A stretch of DNA of 64,000 nucleotides from Guyanagaster necrorhizus (GCF_019112545.1 NW_025064911.1:406849-470848); one strand, 5' to 3'; shown: positions 24,292 to 37,200, counted from the first letter of the stretch. Notes: generated from the sequence alone by a model not told the origin. Made by a program: numbers and translations.

Positions 24292-24931
24292 GTTATGATT
24301 TTTCCCTTTTCTTTTCATCTTTAACCCCTATTTATGCTTAGTCAGAGTGCCTATACCAGCACTTAGAACTGTGGAACCAGCTTAGTCATTACAACAAGCC
24401 AAGTCTGTCATAGTCTTTTGATATGACAATGACACTCAATGATGCACAAGTCCTTTTGTAGATAGTATCAATATTCAAGAACAATGAGTACAATGACCTG
24501 AATAGATACAATAAGTAGTAGTATATTTATCTCAATAGATAAGCAGATATATAAGTAAAATAGCTCTTACTGTATAACTCCAGCTTCAAGCTAAAGTTTA
24601 TTCTAGATCACTTCACTCTTGAGCTTTCTTGTAAAGGCCTTGAAGTATATTGACCAACAAAGCACAATAGTGGACTCTGCTGTGACTGTATGAACATAAT
24701 ACAGTGGCAGTTTATCACATGTTTTGATCATATGCAACTTGAGTCTAACAGCTGTATAACCTCAGCTTTGAGCTAAAGTTTATTCTATACCACTTCACTC
24801 TCAAGCTGATTTACAAAGGCCTTAAAGCATTTGATCAATAGACATATATAATGAACTCTGACATGACTGTATGAAGACAATACAGCATCAGTTTATCACA
24901 TGTTCTGATCATGTGCAATTTGGGTCTAACA
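24292..24931 (+). repeat. 3' LTR of D with internal tandem duplication
   Basis: It starts TGTTATGATTTTTCCC after the purine tract GGAAGGGGTAA. A normal LTR end (GAGTCTAACA) is reached at 24750, then about 180 bp of the LTR 3' part is repeated in tandem (24571-24750 and about 24753-24931), ending GGGTCTAACA. Each copy carries the AGCTT-AGCTAA signal. Confidence 0.85.
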
Positions 24932-25197
24932 GAAATATAAATTCAGATATATACCTTTTATCTCAACATTGCAATCATATATCAACAACTGATCCAAAGA
25001 GGCCTTTAACTCTTCTTATGTTTGACAGAAATAGCTGGCAATTATTAGATGCCAATGATTAGGATGTACTCTGATACATAAAATAAATAAGTATGAGAGT
25101 CTATCTAGAAGAAAATAATATACTGATAATTCACTTAGTACTATTGATGACCTAAACATAAATGTACAGTTCTTTGTTATGCAGCTCCTGAGACTTC
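24932..25197. other. Unassigned AT-rich, CpG-poor DNA
   Basis: This lies between the LTR of D and the left LTR of F. I see no gene, repeat or element end in it. Confidence 0.6.
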
Positions 25198-25404
25198 TAT
25201 TATGAGTATAGAATAGAGTAATATACAGAGGATTAGATTTTCCTCTTGAGAAAGAGATGTTTTATTTAAATACATTTTATACTACTTTAAGATCTTTTTA
25301 TGAAATACTATATAAGTCCAAATCATAGTCCAAGTCAGCTGCTGCTGATTGATATCATATCTTTGAGTATATTCTCATACTCACTCAGGATTGCTATCTC
25401 AACA
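25198..25404 (-). repeat. 3' LTR of Copia F (left)
   Basis: This is 207 bp. Its right end reads GGATTGCTATCTCAACA. Beyond it the minus strand has a purine tract (GAGGGAGAGTG), which marks this as the 3' LTR of a minus-strand element. Confidence 0.85.
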
Positions 25405-26169
25405 CTCTCCCTCAATTCTGAGTCTCTAGAATACCTGCAGATAGATACTCATATAATAGTCTTAATAGGTCTTTAGTGAATATATCTGCTAAGTTCTCTT
25501 CTGAAGTGCAGTGCTGAACTTTGACTTTTTTTAAAGCTATATGCTCATGAACAAAGTGGTGTCATATATCTATATGCTTCAATCATGCATGAAATATAGA
25601 GTTCTCAGCAAATTTGATTGCTGATTAATTGTTGATGAAAATAGTTGTTATTTCATAAGGTGGCAATCCTAATTTGATTAAGAGTGCTCATAGCCAAATT
25701 ACTTCCTGAGTTGTGTGTGCAAGAGCTATATACTCTGCTTCCATAGTGGATAAGGCTATAATGGGCTGTTTCTTTGAGCTTCAAGTAACAGCTCCTCCTG
25801 CATAGATACAGATATAATCAGATGTTGATTTTCTATCTGTTTTGTCTTCTCTCCAGTCTGAGTCTGAATAAGGTATCAGCTCATCTATAGTCTCTCCATA
25901 TGTGATTCTGAAGTCTAGAGTTCTCTTCAAGTAGCAGAAAACTTGCTTTAAGGCTGTGACATGCTCAGCAGCCAGATTCTGCACATACTTGCTTAATTCA
26001 GCGACAGCATGTGCAATGTCAGGCCAGGATCCATTGACCACATAGATTAGTGATTTAACACCAGTATGGTAATATCACCTGGTGGCTGTGTCAGCACTTT
26101 GTGGATCTTCTGTTGGAATTTTCTCTAGCTATACATTCAGGTCCATAGGTATTTTGACTGGTTTGTAGT
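25405..26169 (-). pseudogene. pol: F RNase H and RT C-terminus (decayed)
   Basis: The frame 25781-26041 encodes a Copia C-terminal block: PDIAHAVAELSKYVQNL, LKQVFCYLKRTLDFRITYG and YSDSDWREDKTDRKSTSDYI. This matches the conserved region around the RNase H-like domain of Ty1/Copia pol. Sequence on both sides contains stops. It joins to 34219 once G is removed. Confidence 0.85.
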
Positions 26170-26174
26170 CATTC
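26170..26174. repeat. TSD of element G (CATTC), left copy
   Basis: CATTC precedes the 5' LTR of G and recurs at 34214-34218. Confidence 0.93.
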
Positions 26175-26630
26175 TGTTATGATTTTCTTTCTCTTTTCAA
26201 ACTCAACCCCTATTTATGCTTAGTCAGAGCACCAGAACAAGTGCTTAGGACCATGAGACAAAGCTTGGTCATCACAACTGGCTAAGTCAGTCATTGTCCC
26301 TCAATGCAACAATGTTGCCCAGCAACATACAACTAGCCTTTTATGTATCATAACAATGCTCCAGGACAAAGAGCACAATGATGGAGGAATAGACAGTAAG
26401 TAGTTAGTATTATTAGTGAATCATGTTTGGTATTTAAAGGAGCTCACTCTCACTGATAAAACCCAGCTTCAAGCTAAAGTTTATACACTCTCATTCTACT
26501 CTTGAGCTAGTCATAAAAAGCCTTGAAGCACTAACAACTGACTACAGTGGACTCTAGCAGAAGGCTTGAACACAAAGTCATGTTAGTTTATCATATACTG
26601 CAGTTGATCACATGCTGCTTGAGCCTAACA
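26175..26630 (+). repeat. 5' LTR of element G
   Basis: This is 456 bp, TGTTATGATT to GAGCCTAACA. It contains the TATA-like TATTTAAAGG (26431-26440) and AGCTTCAAGCTAA (26465-26477). Confidence 0.95.
26431..26477 (+). promoter_or_regulatory. LTR promoter and probable RNA start of G
   Basis: TATTTAAAGG is followed about 30 bases later by AGCTTCAAGCTAA, the segment complementary to the primer-binding site. The spacing fits an RNA 5' end at this motif. The same arrangement is in the 3' LTR (34014-34060), where the motif reads AGCTTTGAGCTAA. Confidence 0.55.
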
Positions 26631-26644
26631 ATTAGCTCAAAGCT
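26631..26644 (+). promoter_or_regulatory. Primer-binding site of G (probable self-priming)
   Basis: TTAGCTCAAAGCT (26632-26644) is the exact complement of AGCTTTGAGCTAA in the 3' LTR, 13 bases. It lies directly after the 5' LTR and does not match a tRNA 3' end. This is the Tf1-type arrangement, in which the RNA 5' end folds back to prime. Confidence 0.6.
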
Positions 26645-26699
26645 TTCATCTTCCCTTTCTCAAGCCTAATTGTGCTGAGAAACCAAATGCCCCCTTCTA

Positions 26700-29600
26700 G
26701 TAACAATAATTCTGATTTTGACCATGAGTTCTTTGAACTCTTCACTTCCATCATTGGAATACTGATTGGCTTATTGGTGATCATACAGCTGTGCCAAGAA
26801 CATCATTCCATTACCACCTGAGCTATCAGACATTATCAAGAATTTCAACACATCCAACAGATACTCTAAAATGTAACTTCTAATCTTCTGCTTCATAACA
26901 TCCTCAAATCTCAAAGAATGACCTACCAGCTCCCAGAAGCCAGGCCTAGTGGCTTGCATCAGAGGGATGGTCAGGAAGAAGAGAGAGGACAGTACATCTC
27001 TCAACCCAGAGACTGGGATCCTAGTATCCTAAGAAGATACAGAATTCTTGTATCAGGATCCCCTTTCAACCATGAAGATGAGGACTTCTTGGAGGACTTC
27101 TTCCAGCAGTCCTTCTCCCCCTCTTCCACCTTCTGCACCTATGGGATTGCTGACCATGCTAGAGACTCTCTTGATGCCTCTCAGATAGCTCAATGATCCT
27201 GCCCCTCAACTCCTCACAGCCAGCCTTGAAGCCTCTGCTCCTCCACTAGGACCAGCCTGAGAGTGGAAGAGATCCCTCAGGATGACAAGGAGCAGCAATA
27301 ATGAGTATGGGAAGAAACTGTCTGCTGGTACTTCTCAATCTGAGACTTTACTATTCCCTTCAACTATGATGACACCATCTGACAAGAAGAGTGTAGGCAG
27401 TGGAATGAGCTGCAGCTAGTATGTGGCAAGTCTCAAGACTGACTCATGGCAGAAGAGCAGCAGAGGTAGGCAGCCGCCAAGTATGACAAGCAAAACAGGG
27501 GCTGACAATGAGAAGTGAAAAGAGACTGACTGGAATGAGCCAACATCTCCAACTGGTATAGACTCTGACCCAAGGTCGCCAGCATACTCATGCCAGTATG
27601 AGCCAACCCTTCCCTCTCTACTCTCATCTTCTGAGAGCCCAGTACTCCCAGTAGCAGAATCCCTGAATACTGAGCTGATGGCACTTGAACCAGGTGATAT
27701 AGGCAATCTCTGACCCCATAATACCCTCCTTCCCAGCAAACCCCCAGTGCTGACTCTGCTTTTGGAAGTGATGAGTCTATCCTCAGCCACTATGGACTAT
27801 GAGTCTCTGGTAATGCCCATATCTCCACTTGTGCCCTCCAAGAATTTCTCAGAAGTAGGGTTGTTGGATAGCTTATCAATGACAACTATCGATAAAACAT
27901 TCACCTCTATCATGAGTGAGTGGAGGCAGTGAGAGTGACTGGTGGCAATCAGCACAACCTCAACATCAGAAGTCAGCCAGCCACTGCCTATGACAATACA
28001 TCAGGTCCTTCAACTGCTGGGCTGAGTACTCAGCCAGGGCAGTAAAGCAACAATACACCCAGAGGACAAGGGGAGTATCTTCAGCCTGTCCACCATCTTC
28101 CTCAAGAAAGAGGCAGACAATGAGAATGAGGAAACAACTGAAAGTAGTGATCCACCATGGAGACCATTATACAATTTCTAAAAAGAAGTGGATTATAAAG
28201 AACTGGAGAGGTTGATATAGGAGGTGAGAACTCAGGAGTACCAGGAGTACTACCTGCAGGGAGTAAATTTCTTATAGCATGATAATACTTAGATGGCATC
28301 ACAGATGGGACAATTATATTTACACTCTGAAACTGACCAACAAACAGAAATCCTGAGGTGGGCAGCAACAGATTATGCTATCTAATAGTACAATCAGAAG
28401 CATTCAGAGGATCCAATCAGCCAGCCATTGATATATCAGCCAACACCCTCTATATGACCAATGCTGCGAACCCCCCTATCACCCCAAAATGAGCCTAGTA
28501 CTAGACTCTATTGGTTCGAAGCACCTTTTCATACTCTGACCCTTCATCCCAGTCCACAGCAACATGGCTAGCACAATCCTGACCTCAACCAACAGAAAGA
28601 GTGAGCAGGTTTTAAAACTCTTGGACTGGCAAAGGAAGCTGACTTCTTGGCAGACAACCTCCCCTGGATCAAGCTGGAATCAGTAGAGCAGGGAAAGAAC
28701 TGATATGAGATGATCCTGAGGCTGTCCACCTCAGATTTACCATATGAGACAGGGTTATTATATAAATTGATGCTGCCCCAAAAGGAAGCCCAGTTGCTAA
28801 TGACTAATTCCTTCATTCGTTCCCAGGACTCTTATGAGAGTGGGGCTGACCTCTATTCTCAGAATAGCCTAATCCAATAGATGCTCTACCCAAGAACACT
28901 GCAGTGCTATAATGCCAACCTGACCTACTTCAGAAATCTTGCCCCTTTAAAGAGGCCTTGGATGATATTGATCACTTTCTAGTCAACTGTGAACAATACT
29001 TTGAAGTCTATATCAGATACCTTGGCTCTGACATGAACAAGATGGTATTCACTGCCTCTTATCTCAAGGAGAAAGCAAAGATCTGGTAGATCTTGATCTC
29101 TCCAAACTTCTGATCATCGACTTGGAAGCACTACCGATACCTCTCTTGGCTGGTGTTTAAACAAATGCTAAATGATAAATTCATTGATCTAGCAGTACAG
29201 GAGGTACATAAGCAGAAGATCAAGGAATATAAGATAGCTGACAAAGCAGCCACAGACTATTTCAATGAGTTGGAGTGCCTTGCTAAGCTCACTGGAATCC
29301 AAAACAACATGGCCAATGATGGTCAAATGGTTGAGGCTCTCAAATAAGGAGTCTCCTCTTCATACATCACCATGATTTTGGCAATTAGCATCAAAGCATT
29401 GATGCCAGTCAGATACAATGAATGGAAGGAGCAAATCATTGAGATGTACAAAGAGTGACAAAGGCAGAAAGTGGAATCATCAATGCTGCAAGACTATACC
29501 AAGAAGTTGACCCTGCCAATCCTGAACAAGTCAGGGATAACTGCCAGAAAATCATCAGGACCCTCTGCTGCCCCAGCCTATGGGACACAGAAGACTGGGA

Positions 29601-29850
29601 CCAGCACTATATATACTGGAACCAGGAAACCAATGGATATAGACCACATGAAGAAGGAGGGAAAATGTTTCAACTGTGGGCAGAAGGGCCACATAGTGAA
29701 GGATTGCCCAAAGAAGAAATGAATCTGTGAAGACATATGAGTGCAAATTGCCAAACTGCAGAAAGAAGATGAGGAGCTAGGAAAGGAAACTAAGGTGGAA
29801 GAGGTAAAAGAGAGGGCCGACCAGTGAGTGACTCCACTGTGCCAGCCAAA
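26700..29850 (+). pseudogene. gag: gag of element G, unusually long (decayed)
   Basis: The gag core lies at about 28,930-29,460. The open stretch 29153-29347 reads DKFIDLAVQEVH and DYFNELECLAKLTG. A perfect CX2CX4HX4C zinc knuckle is at 29666-29707 (CFNCGQKGHIVKDC), followed by a Lys/Glu-rich tail. About 2.2 kb of Ser/Pro- and acid-rich coding remnants precede the core and align in order with those of C. The knuckle residues are intact, but more than a dozen stops break the frame. Confidence 0.82.
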
Positions 29851-30269
29851 AATCCTTATAGTGTGCAATTGTCAGCTGCTAGTCAGACTGATACATCCTC
29901 TATAGTTACTCCCATATCTATCGTATCAGTGCATTTAAATATACTCCATATTTCAAACAAATTGCACATCCAAAAGTCACATAAAGAAACTCAAGTGCCC
30001 CCAGACCAAACTAGGGCAGAGAGCCCCAATAGTTGGCTCAAGCCATTCAACACTGAATGGACTTGGAGGGCCATCAAAAATGCCAGGGATGAAGCTATGG
30101 CAAAGGCTGTACTCAGCAACTGGGTCCATAAAACCTGAGTGGGGGAAGTGGTCGATGAAATAATAGCAGAGATGAGAGAAGCAGAATGATGCCAAGCCCT
30201 AGAATGGCTCGACGAACTCTATAGGCCATGAAAATTCATTCACCAGTCTAAGACAACCAGACAGAACCT

Positions 30270-33200
30270 ACTCACAAAGGCCCAAATTGAGACTCTAACA
30301 TCCCAAACCACCCATGCAGTAACTGCATTAATCGACAGTGGATATACCAAGAGCTCCATTAACTATGCATCCATCAATAAGCACAATCTCCCAACCCAGA
30401 CCACCGCAGCACTGATCCCAGTCTATAATGCTGATAGAACCAAAAATCAGGCTGGCTCAATTACCAAATTCATTGAGCTCAGGCTCACAATCAGTGATCA
30501 TTCTAAACGAATCGACCTAGCTGTCACAGACCTCGGGACTAAGGAAATCTTTCTTGGGTATGACTGGCTCATACATCATAATCTGCTGATCAATTGGAAG
30601 ACTGGGCAAATTACATTCACAAGATGTCGGTGCTAGAAAATCCCATTCGAACTTTCTGATGAAGATCCAAAAGACTAGTGGGATGAGGAGATGGAGGACA
30701 GAGAAACAATCCTTGCAATAAATGTTCAGCAGGAACTGCATATCTACATGATACATCATGCCAATGACTTAGCCACTAAAGCCAACAAACAGAAAGAGGA
30801 GAAAACCTTTAAAGAAATGATACTTGAATGGGCACAGGATTTCAGGAATTTGTTTGAAAAAGAAAGTTTTGATGAATTGCCAAAACCAAAATCCTGAGAT
30901 CATGCAATTGAACTAATCCTGAATATGAATGCCAACTTAGACTGCAAGATGTACCTGCTCAGCCACAATGAGCAACAGGAGCTTGACAAGTTCCTAGATG
31001 AAAATCTATCCAGCAGGCATATCAGGCCCTCAAAATCTCTGATGGTGTCACTATTCTTCTTTGTCAAAAAGAAGGATGGAAAACTCTGGCCAGTCCAAGA
31101 CTACTGAAAGTTAAACAAGATGACAATCAAAAACCAATACCCTCTTCCACTAATCTCAGAGCTGATGGACAAACTCCAAGAGGCTAAATACTACACTAAA
31201 CTTGATGTCCAATGAGGATATAACAATATCTGCATCAAAGAAGGAGATGAGTGGAAGGTGGCATTTAGGACCAATCGGAAACTGTTCAAGCTGATGGTCA
31301 TATTCTTTGGGCTCACCAATTCCCCAGCAATCTTTCAATGGATGATGAACAACATATTCAAGAACCTTATCGCCACAGGAAAAGTCACTATATACCTCAA
31401 TGACATTCCAATCATGTCAAAAACCAAGGAGAAGCATAGAAAACTGATACGACAAGTATTAGCACTCATGCAAAAACACAAACTGTTTCTCAAGGCTGAG
31501 AAATGTGAGTTCAAGGTGCTTAAAACCAAGTACCTCAGAGTCATCATAAGTGAGGAAAGCATCTGAATAGATCTCATCAAGGTGGCAGAGATAACCGAAT
31601 GGCTGGAGCTGGTTAAGAAGAAGGAACTGCAGTCATTTCTTGGTTTTACCAACTTCTACTGACAATTTATTCAGAACTACAGCAGAATCATCCAGCCTAT
31701 GACAGAATTGACCAGTAATGCCCCTTGGACATGGGATACTTCTCAGCAAACTGCTTTTGATGATCTGAAGAGGTGGTTAGCTGAGGACATTGTCCTTGTC
31801 ATTCTCACACAGACAGAAAAGTTCAGAGTCAAAAGCTGACTCGAGTGAGGGAGCAATCAGAGCTGTCTTATCTCAGAAACAAGACCAGAAATGATGTCCT
31901 GTCACATTCCTGTCCAAAGCTCTCACTGTCACCAAATGAAACTATGAAATTTATGACAAAGAACTCCTTGCCATCATGCTTGCCCTGGAAGAATGGCAGC
32001 ATTACCTTATTGGTGCTGCTAAAATATTCGAAATCTGGACTGATCATCAAAACCTACAGTATTTCCAACAGCTGCAAAAATTAAACTGATAGCAGGTCAG
32101 ATGGATCATGGAGCTCAGCCAATACCAATACATCCTCCATCACAAAGCTGAAATGGCAAACAAGAAGACTGACCTTCTAAGCCATTGGGCAGACCATGAT
32201 CAGGGAGGAACCAACAATGAGGAGGTGACACTATTATGGCCTAAACATTTCAGGGCTATGATTATGCTGACAGAAGAGGAAATCTATGAGAGAATTAAAA
32301 GCATGATACCAAATAACTATAAATAGGACCAACAGATCACTCTCTCACTCAATCATAAATGAGGAATGACAAAAGAAGAAAGACTAATTCATTACAATAG
32401 ACATATCTATATCCCTTGAGACCAAGGGCTATGTGGTGAGATCATCACCACTTGTCATGACCATGCCACTGCTGGACATTCTGGTATCACTAAAACAAAG
32501 AAACTAATATTATGGGAGTACTGGTGGCCCAAGATGGGAAGTGACATCACTAACTATGTCAAGGCCTATGAAGTTTGCCAGCATGGCAAAGCAACAACAC
32601 AGGCACAAGCTGCCTCATTGCATCCAAATGAGATCCCATCATCACCATAGACTCACATCTCGGTTGATATGATCACAGGTTTACCAGAGTGCAATGGCTA
32701 TGATGTGATCCTCATTATTGTTGACTGGTTCTCAAAAGCAATTATTCCCATCACATGCTCCACAGAGCTGACTTCTGAGGGGTGGGCAAGAATCCTATGA
32801 GATGAAGTCTATACTAAGTATGGCATGCCCCAAGTAGTGATCTCAGACCAGGGACCTCAATTTGTCTCCAAATTTCTCGATGACCTCTATCATCTCCTGA
32901 ACATCAAAAGGAATGCATCCACAGCCTATCATCCCCAAACAGATGGGCAAACTGAATGAGCAAACCAAGAGATGAAAAAGTATCTCCACCTCTTTATTAA
33001 CTATTAACAGGATGACTGGGTGGAATGGTTAGCATTAGCTGCTTTTTAATATAATAATCAGATACACTCAGCAACAAGGAAAACCCTATTCTTTGTTAAC
33101 TATGGACAGCACCCACATGTTGCACAAACAGAGCAACACTGAACAATGACACCAGCATCAACAGACTTTGCCACCACCATGGCAAAAATCCATGTTGAGA

Positions 33201-33728
33201 CCAAAACAGCACTTAAGAAGGCTGCAAAAGCTATGACAAAACAATATGACAAACATTGCCAGCCCTCACACATATACCAAGTCAACGATAAAGTCTGGCT
33301 TGACACAACAAATCTTCACTTGCCATGTCTGAAGTGTAAATTAGCAGACAAATGAATGGGTCTATTTCTGATTTTATCCAAAATCAGAACTGCTGCTTAT
33401 AAACTCCATCTTCCTCCTTCATGAAAGATTCATGATGTCTTTAATGAGACACTATTGACACTCTATATCACTCCCACATTCTCCAACCAACAATGACTGC
33501 CTCTTCTGCCACCAGACCTGATCGATGACAAAGAACACTACAAAGTCGACCAAGTCTTAAACCACAAACTATGAAAAGTCAAAGCAAAAGGCAGTGAGAT
33601 AACAACCACAGTCAATTACCTAGTCAGTTGGAAGGGTTACAGGCCCAAGTCAAACCAGTGGGTGAATGAAAAACTAATGAACACTGATGATGCCATATAC
33701 GATTATGAACTATCCCTAAATTAAGCTA
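30270..33728 (+). pseudogene. pol: pol of element G: PR-RT-RH-IN-chromodomain (decayed)
   Basis: Protease: TALIDSGYTKSSIN at about 30,320-30,360. Reverse transcriptase: about 30,900-31,680, with FFFVKKKDGKLWPVQDY, FFGLTNSPAIFQWMMNNIF and the active site at 31393-31404 reading YLND. A frame change and stops affect RNase H (about 31,800-32,200). Integrase spans about 32,440-33,350. It shows CHDHATAGHSG with later Cys residues (zinc-binding region), SVDMITGLP, VISDQGPQFVSKF and TDGQTE, so the three catalytic acidic residues are still coded. The chromodomain is at about 33,530-33,725 (HYKVDQVLNHKL, VNYLVSWKGYRPKSNQW). Inactive because of stops. Confidence 0.93.
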
Positions 33729-33744
33729 TCAGGATGATAGTCTT

Positions 33745-33757
33745 AAGGAGAGGGTAA
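33745..33757 (+). promoter_or_regulatory. Polypurine tract of element G
   Basis: AAGGAGAGGGTAA directly precedes the 3' LTR and primes plus-strand synthesis in this class. Confidence 0.85.
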
Positions 33758-34213
33758 TGTTATGATTTTCTTCCTCTTTTTGAATTCAACCCCTATTTAT
33801 ACTTAGTCAGAGCACCAGAACAAGTGCTTAGGACTGTGAGACAAAGCTTGGTCATCACAACTGACCAAGTCAGTCAGTGTCTCTCAATGCAACAACATTG
33901 CCCAGCAACACACAACTAGCCTTTTATATATCATAACAATGCTGCAGGACAAAGAGCACAATGACAGAGGAATAGATAATAAGTAGGTAGTATTATTAGT
34001 GAATCATGTTTGGTATTTAAAGGAGCTCACTCTCACTGGTAAAACCCAGCTTTGAGCTAAAGTTTATACACCCTCATTCTACTCTTGAGCTAGTCATAAA
34101 AAGCCTTGAAGCACCAACAATTAATTACAGTGGACTCTAGCAGAAGGCTCGAACATGAAGCCACATTAGTTTATCATATGCCACAGTTGATCACATGCTG
34201 CTTGAGCCTAACA
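33758..34213 (+). repeat. 3' LTR of element G
   Basis: This is 456 bp, the same length as the 5' LTR, and is followed by the TSD CATTC. Differences between the pair are mainly transitions, with TG/CA exchanges at ancestral CG sites. Confidence 0.95.
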
Positions 34214-34218
34214 CATTC
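34214..34218. repeat. TSD of element G (CATTC), right copy
   Basis: This matches 26170-26174. Copia F sequence resumes here. Confidence 0.93.
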
Positions 34219-37200
34219 ATGCCCATTCACTTGAGTATTTTGAGAATATATGCCTTCCAGGATAGAGTGATAGTGCTTTTATCCCAATTTCTGTCTATCT
34301 TCATGCCTAATATATATTGAATCTCCCCTATGTCTATGATATTTAGCTTTTTCTTAAGCTCTTCTTTCATTTTAGACATGGTTTCATTATCTGGAGTAAG
34401 CAATATCATGTCATCAACATGTACAGCTATGATTATAGGATCAGAACTCATTTGTCTGATGTATACACATTGATCACTGATCAATTTAGTGTATTCTAGT
34501 CCTAAAAATATAGTATTTAATTTATCATTCTAAACTCAGCCAGATTGCTTGAGTCCATACAATATTAATTTGAGGTATGCTGCTTTTCCACTCTCATTTG
34601 AATACTCAGAAGGTTGTGCCATATAAATAGATTCATTGAGTTTATCATTTAAGTAAGCTTCATCAACATCCATTCCATGAATGATTAGGTTTCTTTAAGC
34701 AGCAATTGTCATAAGTAGATGGAATGTGTCCAGTCTGACAACAGATGCATATGTCTTGAAGAAATCAATTTCAGATACCTGTGAAAATCTTTTTACAACA
34801 AGTCTGGCCTTGTACCTGGTGATTTTCCCATTATCATCTCTTTTCAATCTGTAAGTTCACTTGCAATCTACAAGTGATCTGTCTTTGGGTAATTCTTCCA
34901 GCTGCCATATGCTTAAGAAAGTCAATAGATTGTATTCTTCATCTATTGCTTTCTTTCAATGATGCCAATCTGGCCTTGTCTTAGCTTCTTCAAGGCTTAA
35001 TGGCTCATCATCAAGATTATCTGCAGTTTTCTTAATATATACAGTCTATTGCAATATTTATAGCTTCTAAAGATGATTCTTCTGAGATACACTATTGTTC
35101 TGATATTTTCACAGCTCATGCACTTGGATTATGAAATGTCTAGTAACTCAGTTGAGTTATTGATGCAATTCAGACTGATTTGTCATGTGGCTTGATTATT
35201 TTTCTATGCCATATTGGAAACTTTGATTTGATTGATAGCACATCAGAGGCTGTTTCCTCTTTTGATTCAGTATTTTCAGCATTCATAGAATCATCTGAAA
35301 TGCCATCATTTCTATCTGGAGTCTGCTCAACTTTGCTCTCTGACTCCCTCTCAAGTGACAAAGAGTGGAGGACTACATAGTCAATGTCTATAGGCTCTGT
35401 AATGTTGCTTTCAAAGAATATAACATTTCTTGAGATCTGAATCTGCCTGGTTTGAGGATTATAATATCTTTAGACTCTAGATTCATCTGTAAGACCTGTA
35501 AAAATAAATTCCCTTGACTTTAGATCCAGTTTTAATCTCTTGTTGTCTTACTGAAATACCTAGCACTTTACTCTGAATTCCTGAAGTGCTGAAATATCTG
35601 ATTTTATGCTCTGAAACACTTCTTCTAAAGTCAGATTATTTTTAATGGCCCTGGTTGGTGATCAGTCCTTTAGGTATGTGGCATATGCTACTGCCTCAGG
35701 CTATAGAAACTTTGGTAAGTGATGTTCTTCTAGCATAGCATATGCATGCTCCACAAGAGTCTAATTTATTCTCTCAGCAACTCTCTTTTAAGATAGAAAG
35801 TATGCTGCAATCAATTCCAACTGTATGCTATTGTCCTGGAGATATTCCTTTATCTCTTCATTGACATATTTCTTTCTATTGTCAATCCTCATAAACTTCT
35901 GATTCTTTCCTTTATGGACTTTGATGTATTTTTAATACTGTTAAATCTTCTTTTGAATTTCCATACTTTGCTTTGACTTCAAAAAATACAGCATTGTCCT
36001 CTGGGATTTTCCATCTGTAAAGCTTATATAATATCTTTTATCATGGATACCCTGAGTTCAGGCCAGCCCTTATAGATCTGAAAATATTATTTCCCCTATT
36101 TCAGTGTAGTTTCTTTTGGCTTCCTGTAGAAATAGCTTAATATGATGCTTGGCTTTTATGCCAGCTATGCAATCTGTCTAAGGCTCAGCTGACTCATCTA
36201 TATCCATCCTCTTGACTATTTTCTTTCTAAATAGTCTCTTTACTGATCTCATATTTAAATAGCCTAATGTTTTATGCCACTTTTGCTATGATCAGATTGA
36301 TTTCATAGTATGGGCCTGAGTTATTTCTGGAACAATAATGTCAAGGCTATACAGCTTTGATATTTTATTTTCATGGCCAATTATCTTGCTATGTAGTGAG
36401 ATAGTATCCATCCTGGATTCTTTGAATTTGAGTTCAAATCCAGCATCAGTAATATGCCCTAGTGATATAAGATTGAATGGTGCATTAGGACAGTGGATAC
36501 ACTTCTTTAGTGTGACTGGAGTGATCTTTTTTCCTTCAACCATTTGAATCTTAACAGTTTCCCTTCTCAAGCCTTTAGATTTGCTTACACCAATGACTTC
36601 ATGTCTTAGGATTTCAATATAGTCAGAAAAATATAATCTATTTTTGACTATATGTCTGGTGATACTAGAGTCTCCTAGCCATGATACTCCTGAGAGTGAG
36701 GTAAGTGCAATGTCTGTTGCACAAAATATATAGTCTTCTGAGTCTGAGTCTGGCTTCTTTCTATTCCTTTTCATGACTTTCTAGAATTCTTCTTTCTATT
36801 TAGGCAATTTGTTCTGATATGACTGGTTTCTCCACATCTATAACATGTGACTTTCAGATTGGACTTCTTGCCATGTGTTGCAAGTGTCATGGTCTGATCA
36901 GAAGTCTTTTAGAGAATTCAGGAAATCAACTTGTAAGAATCTTTCAAGTCAGCAGTATCTACTGATGAGATGAATGAATTTCATGATTCTAAAAGTGATG
37001 TAAGCAGTGTAATAGAGAAGTCCTCTTTTTCAACTTTCTGCTTAAGAGTTGCCAGCTCCTTCTAATAGGACCTCATAGTCCTAATATGCTCCTCTATATT
37101 TTCTTCTTCTTTGCACTAAGCTCTGAAGAATTTTCTTCTGACAAGGACAATTTCCATAGGTCCTCTGGACTCATACATATCTTTCAGAGCTTTTCAGGCT

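Larger units (their letters stand above)
23681..24931 (+). mobile_element. Gypsy element D, 3' end only
   Basis: Plus-strand sequence starts abruptly at the end of B inside the C-terminal part of an integrase. It runs through a chromodomain-like end and a purine tract into a 3' LTR. The rest of D is expected left of the window, on the far side of B. D is therefore the oldest layer of the nest. Confidence 0.85.
26175..34213 (+). mobile_element. Gypsy chromovirus element G, full length, inserted in F
   Basis: This is an 8,039-bp plus-strand element with two 456-bp LTRs, TSD CATTC, a self-complementary primer site, a long gag with a good zinc knuckle, pol ending in a chromodomain and a purine tract before the 3' LTR. 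LTR and protein similarity place it with B, C and D. Stops are spread over all frames and the RT box reads YLND, so it is inactive. Confidence 0.95.
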
